A stretch of DNA of 64,000 bases from Plectosphaerella cucumerina. Lineage: Eukaryota; Ascomycota; Sordariomycetes; Glomerellales; Plectosphaerellaceae. The position numbers and the translations under genes were made by a program. The stretch is from assembly GCA_020746995.1 (NCBI GenBank), contig JAGPXD010000001.1, positions 1,798,001 to 1,862,000 on the forward strand, written 5' to 3'. The notes under the pieces were generated by a model. That model was not told the DNA's origin and ran no database searches. It saw only the letters and a program-made list of their open reading frames with translations. Below are positions 23,136 to 34,026 of this stretch, piece after piece (positions within the stretch are counted from its first letter, which is position 1; every line of letters starts with the position of its first letter).

Positions 23136-24290
23136 ATGTCAGCCAATCTCGCAGATGCGCCCGCCGCGAGGGCCGAGTCGCCGACTGGCTCGCCGCGGAC
23201 CTTGTCCACCTCTCTTCAGGCCGCTGCTACCCTGAACGCCGGACTTCAACATGAGTCTCCGGAGCGTACGTACTAGCCCACTCGACAAATCATACTTCAA
23301 GCTAACCTCTCGGCGACAGGCTCCTCGAGCGGCTCCTTCTCGAGAAACAACCAGTCACCCTCTGCCGGCCGAAGGCGATCGACCGTGCTTCTGAACCTCC
23401 AACTCAACGATCCCTCCCTTCCTGCGCCAGGCGAAATGGTCAACGACAATCATCACAGCAGCAGCCAGTCGGCGAGCCAGACGGCAAGCCCTCTCATAGT
23501 CTCCTCGCCTCAGATGATCCCCGGTGGTGGCGATCCGCACCATAACAGAGCACCGAGCCTTGGGGAGCTTCACCAGGAGCTCGAGGCTGAGCAGGAGGCC
23601 CAAGTCGTGAGTACCTGCCACTTCACTGTATTAGCGCTCTTGCGCCTCAATCAACGAAACTAATAAATTGGCAGAACCGTCTTCTACACACCATCAGGCA
23701 GCAGCAGGCCCAGCTACAGAGCTTGCAAGAATCTCCGGGCGCTGACGAGTCCGCTGTCCTACCGGAAACGCCCAGTAATGGACCCTCAAGCCAGCCGCCC
23801 AGGCCGGCCCATCACCACAGCATCCCGCACCCGCGATCGCCAAGCATCTCTCACAATCCCAGGAGCTCTCTCGACATGGCCAGGGCTGATCTCCATCGAA
23901 GGTCTAGAACGCCTAGCCGTGGAGCCTCGCCCAGGCTGCGAGCCACCTCCATCAGTGGGGAGAGCGATCAACTCGGTCTTGGAGGCCGTGATGAGAGTGC
24001 CTTTTACCAGGCGGAGACTCAGATGCTTGTGCGTGAGAACCAGATGCTGCGGCACCGTATCCGTGATCTTGGTATGTTGGATTCGTGGCTCTTCAACAAA
24101 CACATGGATTACTGACCTTGGTATAGAGCGTCAACTTTCGGATGCCTCAGTGGGTAGCCCTACCCAGGCCAACCCTAGCGAGCCTGTGTTCCCCTCGAAC
24201 CTCACTCGCGCGACGTCTGCCGACGAGGAAGCGCCTGGAAACCCTTCGATCTCCAAAGCCACTGAGGCAGCTGGGACATCCAAGGCTTGA
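23136..24290 (+). CDS. Conserved fungal coiled-coil protein, function unknown
   Basis: Four exons are inferred (23136-23265, 23320-23606, 23675-24071, 24127-24290), giving 325 residues in one consistent frame with GT-AG introns of 54, 68 and 55 nt. The protein has a Ser/Ala-rich start (MSANLADAPAARAESP), a conserved-looking STVLLNLQLNDPSLPAPGEM segment (about 66-85), and a helix ELHQELEAEQEAQV continuing into NRLLHTIRQQQAQLQSLQ. It then has a Ser/Arg/Pro-rich region and a second helix AETQMLVRENQMLRHRIRDLERQL typical of a short coiled coil. No enzyme or DNA-binding motif was seen, so it is probably a scaffold or an adaptor-type protein. It is in tandem with the L2HGDH-like gene. Confidence 0.75.
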
Positions 24291-24757
24291 GGCTTGCAAC
24301 ACTGTGTTTTATTTGCTTCATCACTGGCGTTACGATCAAATTAATCACGCATAGGACTGGCTTGGGTGCGCAAGGAATGGCGTTGGCACTCATGACAACT
24401 CACAATAGGACATATTTACAACTCCTCATAACTTCCGCTTGATGGTGGATTTGCAGTGACATGGGGCGGTGAGAATGTCACGAAATACTTTACCAATGAA
24501 AACTAGCTAAGCTACGTGTCAAAATAATCAAAGAACTCCCGTCCGAAGATCTTTGTGATCGCATTGGCGAACTCAAGTTGCATCACCATGATGTTGCTTC
24601 AACGACCCACAACACCTGATGTTGTCCTCGGCGAATTGGTTGGTTTCACCGAGACCCCCGGCTCACGGGCGGCGAAGCCGAGACTTGAACGACCTCATAA
24701 GTACCCGCCAATATTCCAAGTACCAAGCTCTGTCGAGACGTCCAAACCGCTGTCACA
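24291..24757. other. Intergenic region between coiled-coil and L2HGDH-like genes
   Basis: AT-richer than the flanks. It contains the 3' end of the upstream gene and the promoter of the downstream one. No gene was recognised. Confidence 0.5.
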
Positions 24758-26122
24758 ATGAATAAATTTCTGGTACGATGTGAATCCCTCAATCGTGTCA
24801 TATCTTCTACCGCCCAGCGGGCCGCGTTCTCAACGACAACCGCACGACATGCCGACTTCACACATGTAGTGAGTACAACCTCGGAAGGCCTCAGGAACCC
24901 CTCAATATCTTCCCGCTTCTCAAAGGAGCTATAAATCACATGTTACAACATCTAACAGTCCCAGGTCATCGGCGGAGGCGTCGTCGGGCTCGCAACAGCC
25001 CGGCACCTCACGGCCACCGACCCTTCCGCCTCGACACTGCTGCTCGAACGCCATGCCCAGGTCGGCACGGAGACCAGCTCGCGCAACAGCGAGGTTATCC
25101 ACGCAGGTATCTACTACGGGCCTGGATCGCTCAAGACGGAGCTGTGCGTCCGCGGCCGTCACCTGCTGTACGACTTCTGCCGGGAGCGTCGCGTCGCGCA
25201 CCGCAAGACGGGCAAGTGGCTCGTGGCGCAGAACGAAAGCCAGAGGGAGGCGCTGCAGAAGATTCACGACCTTTGTACCGGCGCTGATGGCCGCGGCGGT
25301 ATTGACGTACCTTTGCGCTGGGTCGGGGCGGAGGAAGCGAGAAGGTTGGAGCCAGCCGTACGAGCAGCCGGCGGTGTCCTCGAGAGCCCCGAGACAGGCA
25401 TCGTCGATTCGCACGGGCTGATGGTCGCTCTTCAGGGCCTATTTGAAGAGGCTGGCGGTACTGTCGCCCTCGGATCGGCGGTGCGCGCCGTCGAAGCCCT
25501 CGGCGACAAAGGCTCCGGCGGGTGGAGTGTCACCGTCGCGGACCGCGAGACGGGCGAGGAGAGCACCATCACAGCCGAGACGGTCATCAACGCCGCCGGG
25601 CTCGGGGCCGCGGCCGTGAGGAATATGTTTGTCTCGACCAAGGAGCGGCGTGACACGTACTACGCAAAGGGCAACTACTTCTCCTACAGCGGCGGCGCGG
25701 GCGCGGCTCCCCTCCGCGTCGGTCGACTTATCTATCCTGCTCCCGAGCCTGGCGCCGCTGGCCTGGGAACGCATCTGACACTCGATCTATCGGGGCGCAT
25801 CCGTTTCGGCCCGGACGTCGAGTGGGTGTCAGACCCGACCGACCTCGCCGTCTCGGCTGAGCGACTGCCGCAAGCCGTCGAGGCTATCCGGAGATACCTC
25901 CCGGGCCTGAATGCCGAGGGTCTGGCGCCCGACTACGCGGGCATGCGGCCCAAGCTGAGCAGCCGCGAGGACTACGCCGCCGGACGGGGCCAGAGCGACT
26001 TTGTAGTCGAGCGCGAGCCAGGCTACGAGGGCTGGGTCAACCTGCTGGGCATCGAGAGCCCAGGCCTCACGAGCAGCTTGGCCATCGCCGAGCGCGTTGG
26101 AAGGATTCTGTACGGCCGATAG
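24758..26122 (+). CDS. FAD-dependent L-2-hydroxyglutarate dehydrogenase-like protein, mitochondrial
   Basis: Two exons (24758-24868 and 24965-26122) encode 422 residues. The N-terminus is Arg/Ser/Thr-rich and without acidic stretches (MNKFLVRCESLNRVISS...), as expected for a mitochondrial presequence. The dinucleotide fold starts at HVVIGGGVVGLATARHL. The family signature SSRNSEVIHAGIYYGPGSLKTELC follows, and the C-terminal FAD-contacting part has PDYAGMRPKLS and NLLGIESPGLTSSLAIAE. L2HGDH enzymes oxidise L-2-hydroxyglutarate to 2-oxoglutarate, a metabolite-repair reaction. An upstream AG (24957-24958) is also in frame and would add Ser-Gln before the FAD strand; the 24964 acceptor keeps the hydrophobic strand intact. 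A related DAO-family oxidase is the main alternative. Confidence 0.85.
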
Positions 26123-26535
26123 ACGCTGTGTGCGTGCGTATGTATTCATGTATGTCTGTTCCAATCTCATGTCGACCCGACGGCGGCAGAGGAAGTAACG
26201 AGAAAAAAAAACAGGCCAGTCAGTCCGACGCCAGATATGTCCATTTTGCGCAACAGGTACCCGACGAGGGGGCCTGTAAATACACCAAGCCGTCCATGGC
26301 TTTACCAGAAAAGAGCAAAACATGCCGAGGCACAAGGCCAGTTCGTAAACGTGGAAATCGTGCCCCCCTTTCCGTGAACGTGAACATCATTTCAAACTCC
26401 GAGGCGTGCTGGCCTAGACTCCTGTACAACAAACACACAGGTAAAACCAAGAAGAAATCGGCCGGGGAAAATGGGCCTCGAAACAGATAGTACCCTAATG
26501 AATGCGATCCTCCACCTTCCACTGTGCTTCGTGCA
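26123..26535. other. Convergent intergenic region
   Basis: Holds the 3' ends of the L2HGDH-like gene (+) and the DUF2415 gene (-). No other feature was seen. Confidence 0.5.
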
Positions 26536-28981
26536 TCATCTCATGGTGATGCTCGGACAGTACTTGCGGCCCTGGGTATTGACCTGGAACTCATAGATGC
26601 CGTTCTCGGCACCGACAAACCTAGAGGTTGATGAGTATGTCGTCGGTAGTGCAAACCATGCATAAACTTACAATGTTCGTCCATCCTCGCTCCACGAAAT
26701 GCCAGCCGTGTTGTCAGGCTCCGGCGGGCTCTCGTGGACGCTGTGCTCAACACCCTGCCGGCGCTGTGCGAGGCGAGTCTGCATCTCGCGTATGGCGACT
26801 GAGTTTATAAAGGGGAGGAAGCCTGAGCGATCGCGTTCTCGTTCCCTCTCCCGCTCGCCATCTCGTTCACGCTCCCTCTGTGCCGACTGGGGTTGTGCCG
26901 TTTCGGTGGTGCCGGGCTCCAGAGTGATATTGTAAAGGGCCTCCAGATCGGCCCATCCGCCCGTCAGCCCCCCTCGACCGGTGCTACGGGATCGCGGAGC
27001 CTGGGAGCTGGAATCTGTCGGCCGGATAGTGGTGGTCCGCCGAGGCAGCGGGGGCGCGCCGGTGGATTCTCGTTCACGCGTTCGTTCTGTTCGATCGCCC
27101 GACCGGAGTGCCATCCTCTGGTTCCTATCCCGGGACTCGCGCAGCCAGTCGGTCAGGGCGCGCGTGATGTTGCTGCGCTCATCTCTATCGCGCTGTAGCT
27201 CTCGCAAGGCCCGGGCGACGCTGCTACTGCGTTCCCGAGAACTCATCAAGCCACCATCTCCATCTGCCGTGGTGGTCGGCCGGGCGGAGGGCATCTCCCA
27301 AGGGACTGTCGCTGGTGCAGCTGAGGGGATGCCATGGTCAGCCAGCCGTGCTGCGATGCGGTCCGTCTGTTCTCTCCTCCTTCGTTCGATCTGCAGAGCC
27401 TCCAGGACTAGCGTCTCGTCATGGGACAGAGCAAAGCCCTCTCCCGGAGTTCGTCGCCTGCGCGCATCCCTAGAGCTCGTAGCCGCAGATCCGGTGTTCG
27501 ACGACGGCTGCTCGCCGCGCTCACCGCGGCCTTCGAGAAGTCGAGGGTCGATGGAGTTGCGATCCAGAACAGACACATGCTCAAAGTCGGCGCCGGTGCT
27601 GATATCGAGAATCTGTTGCTGGGTGAAGCCGCTGCGAATGTCAGCCACGCCGATCCGGCCTCGGTCTTCAGTCCAGGCTAGCAGGTCAAATGGACCCGGG
27701 CAAAAAGCCATGTCTCGCACGGCACCCGAGCCAACCAGGGGCCGCGACGAGGTAAACGACGTGAGGAGAGGGTCGACGGCCGAGTTGGCCAGATGCTGGG
27801 TCTCGAAGACGGAAATGGTGCCGTATTGGGTGCCTACGGCAAGGTAGGCGCCAGTTTTGGAGAAGCAGGCGGCGAAACTGCCTCTACTATCGGAGCTGTC
27901 GCCACACCGCTGACTCTTGAGGAGGACCTTGTTGCACTCCTCCCACTGGTACGAGACGGCGTCCCGGGTTGGGACGGATGCCTGGTCGTCGACCGTCTTT
28001 TCGACCCGGCGATGAATGTAGAGATAGGGGTCGTCGAGAATAGCGATGAGAAGGCGGCCGTCGGGCGACATCATGGCGCGATTGACATAGTCCGGGTACT
28101 CGATGACGTCCAGAGGCTCGACCTTGTCGCTGGACTCGAAGGAGTCCAGTCCGACGACAACAACGGTCTTATCGTTGTTCGCCAGCACAGCCACAGGATC
28201 GGTGTAGTGTCCCTTGGGTATGGGCCCGTTTTCGGGGTCGGGGAACCATAGTGTGACGCAGTTGACTCTATCGCGCGCCAGCTTCTGGCTCTTGGCCACG
28301 AGGTTCTTCTCGAGCGTGGACTGCAGGCGTGAGGCGCGGGAACCCGAGCCGTAGAGTGCGGCGCGGAAGGATTCGAAGCTCAGGCGGGTGTCGGCGTCAA
28401 AGTCGTCTAGGCGGAGGTCCAGGTCGGTGGCTCTGTCGTCGTCGAGCAGGCTGTCGTGACGGACCCTGATGGCTGTGAACTCGCCAGTCTCGCCACCGCA
28501 GCAGACCCAGCCGTTCTGGGCAACTAGGCATCTGGGCGAGAAGGAAAGCAGGCGCACCGTCTCGCACTCGTTGGCTGTAGTGTCGAGGCGCTGTACATGA
28601 TTGCTGCCGTCGCCCCCGGGAAAGTAGACGGTATCGAGTTTCTCTGCGCTGATAAGGGAACGGAGTTGCCAGTGCCTGTTTGTGCAAGCATGTCAGTCGT
28701 GAGTAACGCGGGAGCATGCACCAGCGGGAGCATGCACCAGCGTGTCGCATGACATGACGGGAAAGCCAGCCAGTGGCCAGCCGGGCGGGCGGACAAACGA
28801 CGTACTGCGAGCGCACGGGAAGGCGGTAGTGTCTGCGGGCGGTCGTGGATATCAGGCGCTCGGTCGGGTAGTAGCTAGAGGGACGAGCAACAGGTCAGCG
28901 CGAGCCTCGGAAGGGCCGGGTTGAACAGGGAAGGAGGGCAAGGCAGAACGGAGCGTACGAGGGGCCATCCTTGACAGCCAT
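26536..28981 (-). CDS. DUF2415 WD-like protein
   Basis: Four exons in transcript order (28981-28959, 28874-28806, 28675-26672, 26620-26536) give a continuous 726-residue frame. The N-terminus reads MAVKDGPSYYPTERLI, then HWQLRSLI and TVYFPGG, as in fungal members of this family. Blade-like repeats follow (MMSPDGRLLIAILDDPYLYIH; ACFSKTGAYLAVGTQYGTISVF). The segment AVRDMAFCPGPFDLLAWTED with RGRIGVADIRSGF (about 345-385) matches the DUF2415 module as I recall it. The region after about 420 is Arg/Ser-rich and disordered. The last exon restores a final beta-propeller strand (FVGAENGIYEF). Biochemical function is unknown; it is probably a propeller scaffold. It is divergent from the Hsp70 gene. 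Intron 2 contains a 16-bp tandem duplication. Confidence 0.82.
28711..28742. repeat. Tandem duplication, 2 x 16 bp, inside an intron
   Basis: The unit GGAGCATGCACCAGCG occurs twice without mismatch, directly head to tail, within intron 2 of the DUF2415 gene. Confidence 0.9.
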
Positions 28982-30080
28982 GCTGGCGTCGTGCGATGGC
29001 TGGAGCGAGGGGTGAGCCCGTCGGATACGGGGTTGCCCGGCTCAAGTCCAGCAGTCGCAGTTGTGCTTGTCGACGATGCCGATCAATTTATGGTCCGCGA
29101 GATGATGTAATTGGGGTTTGAGCACCCGTCGCATGCAAGGTCGGGTTGTCAGACAGAATGTCGATGTCGATATCGATGTCGTTTGTTCAATCGAGGCTGG
29201 CCGGACTTGAGGTTGAGTTGAGAGGGGAGATGGTGCGCGGCCTCGGGGTGACGCTGTGTTACCTCTGGAGGTGCAGTAAAAAGGTGTGCAGGTCTGGCAA
29301 GGCAGATGGGATGTGTAGCTTTGAACGAATAGGTCGATAGGTCGGTGAGGTAGTCGAGCGCCTAGGTATTAGGCGGGCGGGATGGGAGGCAAAGACACCC
29401 AAGCTTCAGGTCTGGCCTGCGCTGGCCCTTCCTGGCTTCAGTTGGTGTGGCAGTTGCCAGTGGAGGGGAGGAGGGGCCTGACGCACCTGCCGCTCCCGCC
29501 CAAATGGATGCTTCCGAAAGGGTCTATCTTGAGCGATGCTGGTTGGACGATTGCATCATCAAGAATGTACTGCGAACTTCTCGTCGACATGAACATACAG
29601 TGGATAGGCAGGACACCCAGACAAATTCTGCACTTCATGAAGGATTTACTGATACTATCTCATGGAATCCTACTCATGATGTATCCTCCTAAGCCTTCTT
29701 CGACCCAGATGTTGCCCAGCTGACAAGTCGCGTAAACATCTGCTAAAGTCGAGGTACCCACGCACGCACGCAGCTTGGGGTAGCTTTGAGATGACCTGCA
29801 TTGTCCACGTCACTCCGGTTGCTGGTGCAAGTCCGCTGCCCCGCGACCGAAGGCACGAAATCACGTGCTGCTACTCGGAATGTTTCGGCCCCCTTCCCAG
29901 GAGGTGACGGCTTAGGTGTTGAGCACCCCCGGGCGTATTACATAATGCACTCTCCGTCAAGGAGATGAGCTTGGAGATGAGCGGACCCGGACGGGTGGGG
30001 CCAGCATGGAAAGTGGAAGCGGGCCCCTGCGGCTTTCGGTCGGCTTCTACGACTTGGCCTCCCATTGATCTCGGCCAAAA
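28982..30080. other. Divergent promoter region between DUF2415 and Hsp70 genes
   Basis: About 1.1 kb with no supported gene. A palindromic CACGTG (E-box-like) lies at 29862-29867, roughly 385 bp upstream of the Hsp70 start. I did not find a convincing run of three or more GAA/TTC heat-shock units. Confidence 0.5.
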
Positions 30081-30250
30081 AAATTCGAACTCTCCTTGCC
30101 ATCACCATTCTTGTCATCCATCCAACCCATCTCCCCATCTCCCCATCCATCAATCCCTCCCCCTCCCCGTATAATAATCCCTTCTTTCCATCCCTCTCGT
30201 TGCGAATCATCTTCTTTTTCTCCCTGTACCACCTCCCCCAGATACCCAAG
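30081..30250 (+). promoter_or_regulatory. Pyrimidine-rich leader/promoter of mitochondrial Hsp70
   Basis: A long C/T-rich tract with a TATAATAA-like element (30170-30177) precedes the Hsp70 ATG. CT-rich stretches just upstream of the start are typical of strongly expressed filamentous-fungal genes. The transcription start was not determined. Confidence 0.5.
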
Positions 30251-32460
30251 ATGATGTCCTCGCGTTTCTCCAGAGCTGTAAGTCAACGCGACCCGAGAAC
30301 CCGTCGCGAAGAGCTATCCGGCTGACCGAAGAAAAACAGCTTCCCCGAGCTGCCTCCGGCGCTCTGCGCCCGGCGGCCATGGCCCGTCCTGCCTTTGGCT
30401 CTAGGTTCGCTCGCTACGAGTCGACCGAGTCCGATGGCAAGGTCACTGGTGCTGTCATCGGTATCGATCTGGGTGAGTTTTTGCGTCGCCCCTTGCTCCG
30501 GATGACCCGCCAACTGACGCGCCATCACCAGGTACCACCAACTCCGCTGTTGCCATCATGGAGGGCAAGATCCCCAAGATTATCGAGAACGCCGAAGGTA
30601 AACTTCTCCTTTCAAGCACACGTCGCGTCATCCATCCAGCTGACACATATCCCCATAGGTGCCAGGACAACGCCGTCCGTCGTCGCCTTCGCCGAGGATG
30701 GTGAGCGCCTTGTCGGTGTCGCCGCCAAGCGCCAGGCCGTCGTCAACCCTGAGAACACACTCTTCGCCACCAAGCGTCTGATTGGTCGCAAGTTCACCGA
30801 CGCTGAGGTCCAGAGGGATCTCAAGGAGGTTCCCTACAAGATCGTTCAGCACACCAACGGCGACGCCTGGGTGTCGGCGCGCGGCCAGAAGTACTCGCCC
30901 TCGCAGGTCGGTGGCTTCGTCTTGAACAAGATGAAGGAGACTGCCGAGGCCTACCTCTCCAAGCCCGTCAAGAACGCCGTCGTCACTGTCCCTGCCTACT
31001 TCAACGACTCCCAGCGTCAGGCCACCAAGGATGCCGGTCAGATCTCTGGCCTGAACGTCCTTCGTGTCGTCAACGAGCCCACCGCCGCCGCCCTTGCCTA
31101 CGGTCTTGAGAAGGAGCAGGACCGCGTCGTCGCCGTCTACGATCTTGGTGGTGGTACCTTCGATATCTCCGTCCTCGAGATCCAGAACGGTGTCTTCGAG
31201 GTCAAGTCGACCAACGGTAACACCCACCTGGGTGGTGAGGACTTCGATATTCACCTCGTCCGCCACCTCGTCCAGGGCTTCAAGGCCGAGTCCGGCATTG
31301 ACCTGTCCGGCGACCGCATGGCCGTCCAGCGTATCCGTGAGGCCGCCGAGAAGGCTAAGATTGAGTTGTCCTCGTCGCTCCAGACCGACATCAACCTGCC
31401 CTTCATCACCGCCGATGCCTCCGGCCCCAAGCACATCAACCAGAAGCTCACTCGCGCCCAGCTCGAAAAGATGGTTGACCCCCTCATCACCAAGACCATC
31501 GAGCCCGTCCGCAAGGCCCTCAAGGACGCCAACCTGACCACCCAGGACATCCAGGAGGTCATCCTCGTTGGTGGCATGACCCGCATGCCCAAGGTCACTG
31601 AGACCGTCAAGAGCCTGTTCGGCCGCGACCCCGCCAAGTCGGTCAACCCCGACGAGGCTGTCGCCATGGGTGCCGCCATCCAGGGCGCCGTCCTCTCCGG
31701 TGAGGTCAAGGACCTGCTCCTCCTCGACGTCACCCCCCTGTCGCTCGGTATCGAGACCCTTGGCGGTGTCTTCACCCGTCTGATCAACCGCAACACCACC
31801 ATCCCCACCAAGAAGTCGCAGGTCTTCTCCACCGCCGCCGACTTCCAGACCGCCGTCGAGATCAAGGTCTACCAGGGTGAGCGTGAGCTCGTCAAGGACA
31901 ACAAGATGCTCGGCAACTTCCAGCTGGTCGGCATCCCCCCCGCGCACCGCGGTGTCCCCCAGGTCGAGGTCACCTTCGACATTGACGCCGACTCCATCGT
32001 CCACGTCCACGCCAAGGACAAGTCCACCAACAAGGACCAGTCCATCACCATCGCCTCCGGCTCCGGTCTCTCCGACGCCGAGATCCAGCAGATGGTTGAG
32101 GACTCTGAGAAGTACGCCGAGACCGATAAGGAGCGCAAGGGCTCCATCGAGGCCGCCAACCGCGCCGACAGCGTCCTCAACGACACTGAGCGTGCCCTGA
32201 ACGAGTACGCCGAGAAGCTCGAGAAGGAGGAGGCCGACAAGATCCGCGAGAAGATCGCCGCCCTCCGCGAGTTCGTCTCCAAGAGCCTTGCCGGCGAGGG
32301 CACTGCCACTGCCGCCGAGATCAAGGAGAAGACCGACGACCTCCAGGTCGCCTCGCTCAACCTCTTCGACAAGATGCACAAGGCCCGTGCCGACTCTGGC
32401 GAGCAGCAGCAGAACCAGAACCAGTCGACCGAGAACAAGGACGGCGAGAACAAGCCTTAA
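30251..32460 (+). CDS. ssc1: Mitochondrial Hsp70 chaperone
   Basis: Four exons (30251-30277, 30340-30472, 30532-30597, 30659-32460) encode 675 residues. The N-terminus (MMSSRFSRALPRAASGALRP) is a basic, Ala/Ser-rich mitochondrial presequence. The ATPase domain begins GIDLGTTNS (about 50-58) and contains NEPTAAALAYG (about 214) and DLGGGTFD (about 237). The interdomain linker DLLLLDVTPLSLG is at about 427-439, followed by the peptide-binding domain and helical lid. The tail is Gln/Asn/Lys-rich, without the cytosolic EEVD or ER HDEL motif, which agrees with a matrix location. The Ssc1 class drives protein import through the TIM23 motor and matrix folding. The two in-frame ATGs at the start are adjacent; the first was used. 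Codon choice is strongly biased to C-ending codons, as in highly expressed genes. Confidence 0.97.
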
Positions 32461-33096
32461 ACAGCTTCTCGACCCCACGTCGAACACAAAAACCAACAAA
32501 CGAAACAAAAAAAAACACAACAAACACTCCGTGTCTGATTAAGTTGGCGGGTTTACGATAGACCTCCCGTTGTATCATCTGTACTCATAGCTCTGTCTCC
32601 CTCCCTCCCCCCGCGCGCGATGATTCTCTCTTCCTTGTTTACCCTCACCCCCTTCACCCCATGTTCTTAATAACTTTATCACGCGGGCGGACGGACTGGC
32701 GTTGGAGCATCAAAAGATTCTTTTTTCCGCGCTCGATGATACCTCTGGTGGTATTCATGACATGAATGGATGGCATGGATCGGGGGACATTTGGAGGGCT
32801 GCACATGTACAAAGCTGTTGAGTGGCTAGAAGCAGATAATCCTACCAACCTCCCCTCTCAAGAGACTGTAACAACAGATGAAGATGATGGTGCTCGATTC
32901 GTGTGTGTGAGTGTCAGAAAACGCCGTCTATACCAGTCCCAGAAATGTCCTCATGCCCAAGCAAGAAACCATGTGCAATCTACTCGGAGCCATCACCATT
33001 GTCCAAAACCCACCTAGCCAGTCCCTGTTGCATCCCATCTGACCTCCCTTCCCGTCTCGGTCCAGCCGAACCGTGTCTGCGTCATGACAGACCCCC
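32461..33096. other. Convergent intergenic region after Hsp70
   Basis: Contains the Hsp70 3' untranslated region (A-rich just after the stop) and the 3' flank of the small membrane-protein gene. No gene was recognised. Confidence 0.5.
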
Positions 33097-33648
33097 CTAC
33101 TGGTGCTCGCGAGGCTCGTAGAGCACAATCGGGTCCAGAACGTACTCGGCCGCCGGCACGCGGACAATGGTGCAAGCCTCTCCACGTCCAGCCGAACAGT
33201 CGATGTACTTGACTTCGGTGATGGCAAAGGGCGCAGTGATGGCGGCCTCAATGAAGATAAAGTCGATGACGGCGAGGGCGGTGGCTAACGCAAAAAGCAC
33301 CAGCATGAGGATTTTCATGCCGGACGGCCTGCTTGGTGCAGCGGCCGCGATGCGTTGGGCGAAGGAGGTGATGCGATCGAGAACCGAGGCCACGGGCTGG
33401 GGGAAGGTGGACCGTCGAGGAGTGTGGATGCGGACGGTGTTGGTGAGCCGGGCGATGAGGGTAGGCGATGGCTGGCCGTTCCAGCCGTACGAGGCGATGG
33501 AGGAGACTGGGCTCCTGGGAGGGCGCTCCATATGGTTCGGGCGGGAAAAAGATGGATGGGAAGAAGAGTGCGTGGAGGTAGTATCTCGACGTGGCAGTTT
33601 GTGTAGGGGGAGTGAAGAGCTCCGCGATGAGTGGCGAGATGGAGACAT
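33097..33648 (-). CDS. Small single-span membrane protein, function unknown
   Basis: A single exon of 183 residues. The N-terminal ~100 residues are Ser/Arg/Pro-rich and basic, and there is no N-terminal signal peptide. One clear hydrophobic segment follows (ILMLVLFALATALAVIDFIF, about 113-132). A C-terminal domain of about 50 residues has two cysteines (IDCSAGRGEACTIV) and ends EYVLDPIVLYEPREHQ. The arrangement suggests a tail-type or type II membrane protein with the conserved cysteine domain across the membrane. No family name is recognised. The conserved-looking C-terminus and clean frame make it likely real. Confidence 0.65.
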   Translation of the reverse strand: MSPSRHSSRSSSLPLHKLPRRDTTSTHSSSHPSFSRPNHMERPPRSPVSSIASYGWNGQPSPTLIARLTNTVRIHTPRRSTFPQPVASVLDRITSFAQRIAAAAPSRPSGMKILMLVLFALATALAVIDFIFIEAAITAPFAITEVKYIDCSAGRGEACTIVRVPAAEYVLDPIVLYEPREHQ

Positions 33649-34026
33649 GATGTGGTGAAGTTATCTGGGTTCAAGAGATGGGAGGTCATCAGAGAGAGAG
33701 AAACAGCCAGGCTTTTGTAGCAACGGCCGGCTGACTTCATTACGCTGCGGTGTGAGAGATCAACTGTCTGTGCTTTTGAAAATCGACAAGCCGCCATAGG
33801 GATTGACACGAATGCAAGAGGAATTGCTGTCTGCCAGACCCCTGGATGCCGTGATCTTTGTTCCAACCGCCAAATACCCCTGATATCATATCATAATTGT
33901 GACAGCTCGCAGGACATCCCGACCCTCCTTTCAGGTGGACAGGTCCAAATACACAGGTATGGCAACTTAGCGGAGGGCACGGTTGCGAGGAAAAGGAGAA
34001 ACGGTATATTCGTCATATTCGCGGCC
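33649..34026. other. Short intergenic region
   Basis: Contains the promoter of the small membrane-protein gene and the 3' flank of SRP68. No feature was seen. Confidence 0.5.

Noticed and set aside
29860..29900. Possible heat-shock element upstream of mitochondrial Hsp70
   Set aside because: GGAATGTTTCGG resembles GAA/TTC units but has the wrong spacing and no third unit, so it does not meet the consensus.
30628..32523. A 631-residue open frame on the minus strand across the Hsp70 gene
   Set aside because: It is fully antisense to a clear Hsp70 and Gly/Leu/Val/Asp-rich. Long antisense frames over hsp70 genes are a known effect of strong codon bias and are not evidence of a gene.
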